Assembly (NCBI GenBank): GCA_002401215.1
Contig: NVSL01000089.1
Location: 3,132-9,580, forward strand
From: Flavobacteriaceae bacterium
GTDB lineage: Bacteria > Bacteroidota > Bacteroidia > Flavobacteriales > Flavobacteriaceae
Direction: 5' to 3'
Length of the DNA stretch: 6,449 nt
Both the position numbers and the translations under genes were made by a program. This document shows, in pieces, positions 5,210 to 6,449 of the stretch (positions are counted from its first letter, which is position 1; every line of letters begins with the position of its first letter). Below the pieces are notes generated by a model. The model was given only the letters and a program-made list of their open reading frames with translations, did not search any database and was not told the origin of the DNA.

Positions 5210-6244
5210 ATGGAAAAAAAAGATTTTAGGAGCGTGTCCGACCAAGAAAGAAGTATTATTCGAAGGGATGCTATAAAGATGGTAAATCGCGGTGATAAGA
5301 AAAAGGAAATAGCTTTGTTTTATGGAGTTCATGTAAATACTATTAGAGACTGGTGGAAGCTTTATCAAAAAGAAGGGAAAAGAGCTTTGCTTTATCAGAA
5401 AAGAGGTGCTAAATCAGAAAATAAAAAACTACTTAACCCGTATCAAGAAAAGGAGATACAAAAAATGATTACCGATGTGATGCCCGATCAATTAAAATTA
5501 GATTACGCTTTGTGGACAACAAAAGCAGTGCGAGATCTCATAGAAAGAGAGTTTAATATTAAAATAGGAAGGCGAGCTGTTGGTAACTATCTTAATGCCT
5601 GGGGATTTACACCTCAAAAGCCAAAAAAGAGAGCATATGAGCAATGTTCAAAAAAAGTAAAAAAGTGGTTAGATGAAGAATATCCAGCAATAAAAGAACA
5701 GGCCAAGCAAGAGAAAGCTACCATACATTGGGGTGATGAAACTGGTGTTAAAAACAGTAATCATCACGGTCGTTCATACGCGCCCAAGGGAAAAACTCCT
5801 GTTAAAAAACATATGTCAAAACGATTTTCAATCAATATGATTTCTACAATTACCAATCAAGGCTTGGTTCAATTTATGATTTATAAAGAAAATATGAACT
5901 CAGATGTTCTAATTCAATTTTTAGAGCAACTCATTAAATCTCAAGAAAATAAAGTGTTTCTAATTCTAGATAACTTAAGGGTTCACCATAGTAAAATTGT
6001 GAAAAAATGGGTTGCAGAACATTCCGAAAAAATAGTACTGTTTTACTTGCCCTCCTACTCTCCAGACAGAAATCCTGATGAATATCTAAACTGCGATTTA
6101 AAGTATGGACTCTCGGATAAACCAGCTCCGAAAACACAAGAAAAAATGAAAGAAAATTTAGAGAACCATATGAATATGCTTCAAAACAATAGTCCTAGAG
6201 TCGCTAAATACTTTAAGCATGAGAGCATAAAATATGCAGCTTAA
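5210..6244 (+). CDS. IS630 family transposase
   Basis: DDE transposase of the IS630/Tc1-mariner group, which cuts and pastes its element into TA sites. The 344-residue frame is complete. An N-terminal helix-turn-helix (about 28-56, GDKKKEIALFYGVHVNTIRDWW) is followed by a second winged-helix-like region (about 101-143, WTTKAVRDLIERE to the GFTPQKPKKRAY linker), both for binding the ends. The RNase H-like core follows, with D176 in WGDETG, D254 in LILDN and E291 in NPDEYLN. The YSPDRNPDE block replaces the more usual YSPxLNPIE. All three acidic residues are present and there is no internal stop or frameshift, so the protein could be active. The ATG at 5210 fits the start of the HTH region. The gene is co-oriented with pth, 82 bp downstream. 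Two small antisense frames inside it have no coding features and are ignored. Confidence 0.93.
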   Translation: MEKKDFRSVSDQERSIIRRDAIKMVNRGDKKKEIALFYGVHVNTIRDWWKLYQKEGKRALLYQKRGAKSENKKLLNPYQEKEIQKMITDVMPDQLKLDYALWTTKAVRDLIEREFNIKIGRRAVGNYLNAWGFTPQKPKKRAYEQCSKKVKKWLDEEYPAIKEQAKQEKATIHWGDETGVKNSNHHGRSYAPKGKTPVKKHMSKRFSINMISTITNQGLVQFMIYKENMNSDVLIQFLEQLIKSQENKVFLILDNLRVHHSKIVKKWVAEHSEKIVLFYLPSYSPDRNPDEYLNCDLKYGLSDKPAPKTQEKMKENLENHMNMLQNNSPRVAKYFKHESIKYAA

Positions 6245-6264
6245 GACTAAAGATCTACTGATGC

Positions 6265-6290
6265 GAGGTGAATATGCTGAGAGGTGAATA
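6265..6290. repeat. 10-bp direct repeat GAGGTGAATA at the IS630/ISL3 junction
   Basis: GAGGTGAATA occurs at 6265-6274 and again at 6281-6290, a 16-bp period. The right copy encodes part of the ISL3 IIHLS residues on the minus strand. The left copy lies at or just inside the IS630 end. It could be a duplication made when the two elements were joined, or chance similarity between the IS end and the target. Confidence 0.5.
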
Positions 6291-6449
6291 ATCCGATTGA
6301 CCACATTAAACCCACAATCTAATAATTTAGCTGTTTGCGTTTGATTTTTAGTTGCTTTTAACAAATCAATGGTCAATCGCTCAAACAGATAGGTGTGCCT
6401 CTCATAATTATCTGCCCAAGGAACAGAAATTGTCTTGGTACCTAAAGAT
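6275..6449 (-). pseudogene. ISL3 family transposase, truncated (N-terminal region continues beyond window)
   Basis: The minus-strand frame entering from the right edge reads SLGTKTISVPWADNYERH, then TYLFERLTIDLL, LKATKNQTQTAKLLDCGF and VVNRIIHLS. This is the helix-turn-helix region between the zinc-ribbon and the DDE domain of ISL3 transposases (VPWA, YLFE and the NRIIH helix are recognisable). Similarity ends at HLS, about 6278; the frame then runs into the IS630 end and into antisense of its transposase, stopping at 6158. The whole DDE domain is missing from this side, so the gene is dead as seen. The zinc-finger N-terminus should lie to the right of the window. No start codon is inside the window; a TTG at 6376 is internal. 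ISL3 assignment is by motif recognition only. Confidence 0.72.

Larger units (their letters stand above)
5131..6274 (+). mobile_element. IS630-family insertion sequence (ends approximate)
   Basis: A single-gene element carried by the transposase at 5210-6244, in the interval between pth and the ISL3 remnant. The right limit is set by where ISL3 protein similarity stops (about 6275); a TA at 6273-6274 would suit the TA target of this family. The left limit is not resolved. One candidate starts at ACCTCCAT (5131, after a TA), to be compared with ACCTCGCAT read inward on the minus strand from 6269. Another places the end near 5181, where ATCTTTA at 5199-5205 mirrors TAAAGAT at 6248-6254. Neither pair is a convincing terminal inverted repeat. 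Size would be about 1.1 kb, normal for the family. Confidence 0.6.

Noticed and set aside
5934..6137. Antisense frame within the IS630 transposase
   Set aside because: It overlaps the conserved DDE core on the other strand and shows no recognisable motif.
6158..6274. C-terminal part of the minus-strand frame that contains the ISL3 fragment
   Set aside because: Beyond about 6275 the frame only reads IS630 end sequence and antisense of its transposase; it is a chance continuation to the next stop.
1..6449. CRISPR array, toxin-antitoxin, retron or other defence system
   Set aside because: No regularly spaced repeats, reverse transcriptase, toxin-sized gene pairs or nuclease domains other than the transposases were seen.

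Overview
The window looks like a chromosomal housekeeping region of a low-GC member of the Bacteroidota, most likely the Flavobacteriia. Four things support this. Two promoter-like sites match the TAnnTTTG -7 element of this phylum. Start codons lack purine-rich Shine-Dalgarno sequences. The proteins (LpxH-like hydrolase, C-terminal processing protease, dCMP deaminase, Prs, L25/Ctc, Pth) read like flavobacterial homologues. The DNA is AT-rich throughout. No genus can be assigned from the window alone.

Left part, minus strand (1-2404): a compact three-gene run transcribed right to left. It encodes a dCMP/cytidine deaminase-like enzyme, a membrane-anchored S41A (CtpA/Prc) protease whose start overlaps the deaminase end by 11 bp, and, after a 25-nt gap, an LpxH-like UDP-2,3-diacylglucosamine hydrolase that runs off the left edge. 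The products serve nucleotide metabolism, envelope proteolysis and lipid A synthesis.

Middle (2405-2831): a divergent intergenic region. It holds a tRNA-Leu(CAA) gene on the minus strand with a strong terminator hairpin just behind it and a TAnnTTTG promoter in front. The tRNA leader contains a decayed second copy of the tRNA 5' part, split by an 18-bp palindrome. A second TAnnTTTG promoter faces right toward prs.

Right-centre, plus strand (2832-5127): prs, rplY/ctc and pth, in the same order as the Bacillus prs-ctc-spoVC cluster. They encode PRPP synthetase, the 5S rRNA-binding protein L25/Ctc and peptidyl-tRNA hydrolase. A textbook intrinsic terminator separates rplY from pth and also rules out the longest possible pth start.

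Right end (5128-6449): mobile DNA. An apparently intact IS630-family transposase gene lies 82 bp behind pth. It abuts a truncated ISL3-family transposase on the minus strand, which continues past the right edge. The ISL3 sequence stops abruptly near 6275 and its missing part is not found on the left side of the IS630 element, so this is more than a simple nested insertion.

I found no CRISPR array, defence island or convincing undescribed system. The most unusual signals are the tRNA-like remnant in the tRNA-Leu leader and the IS630/ISL3 junction.
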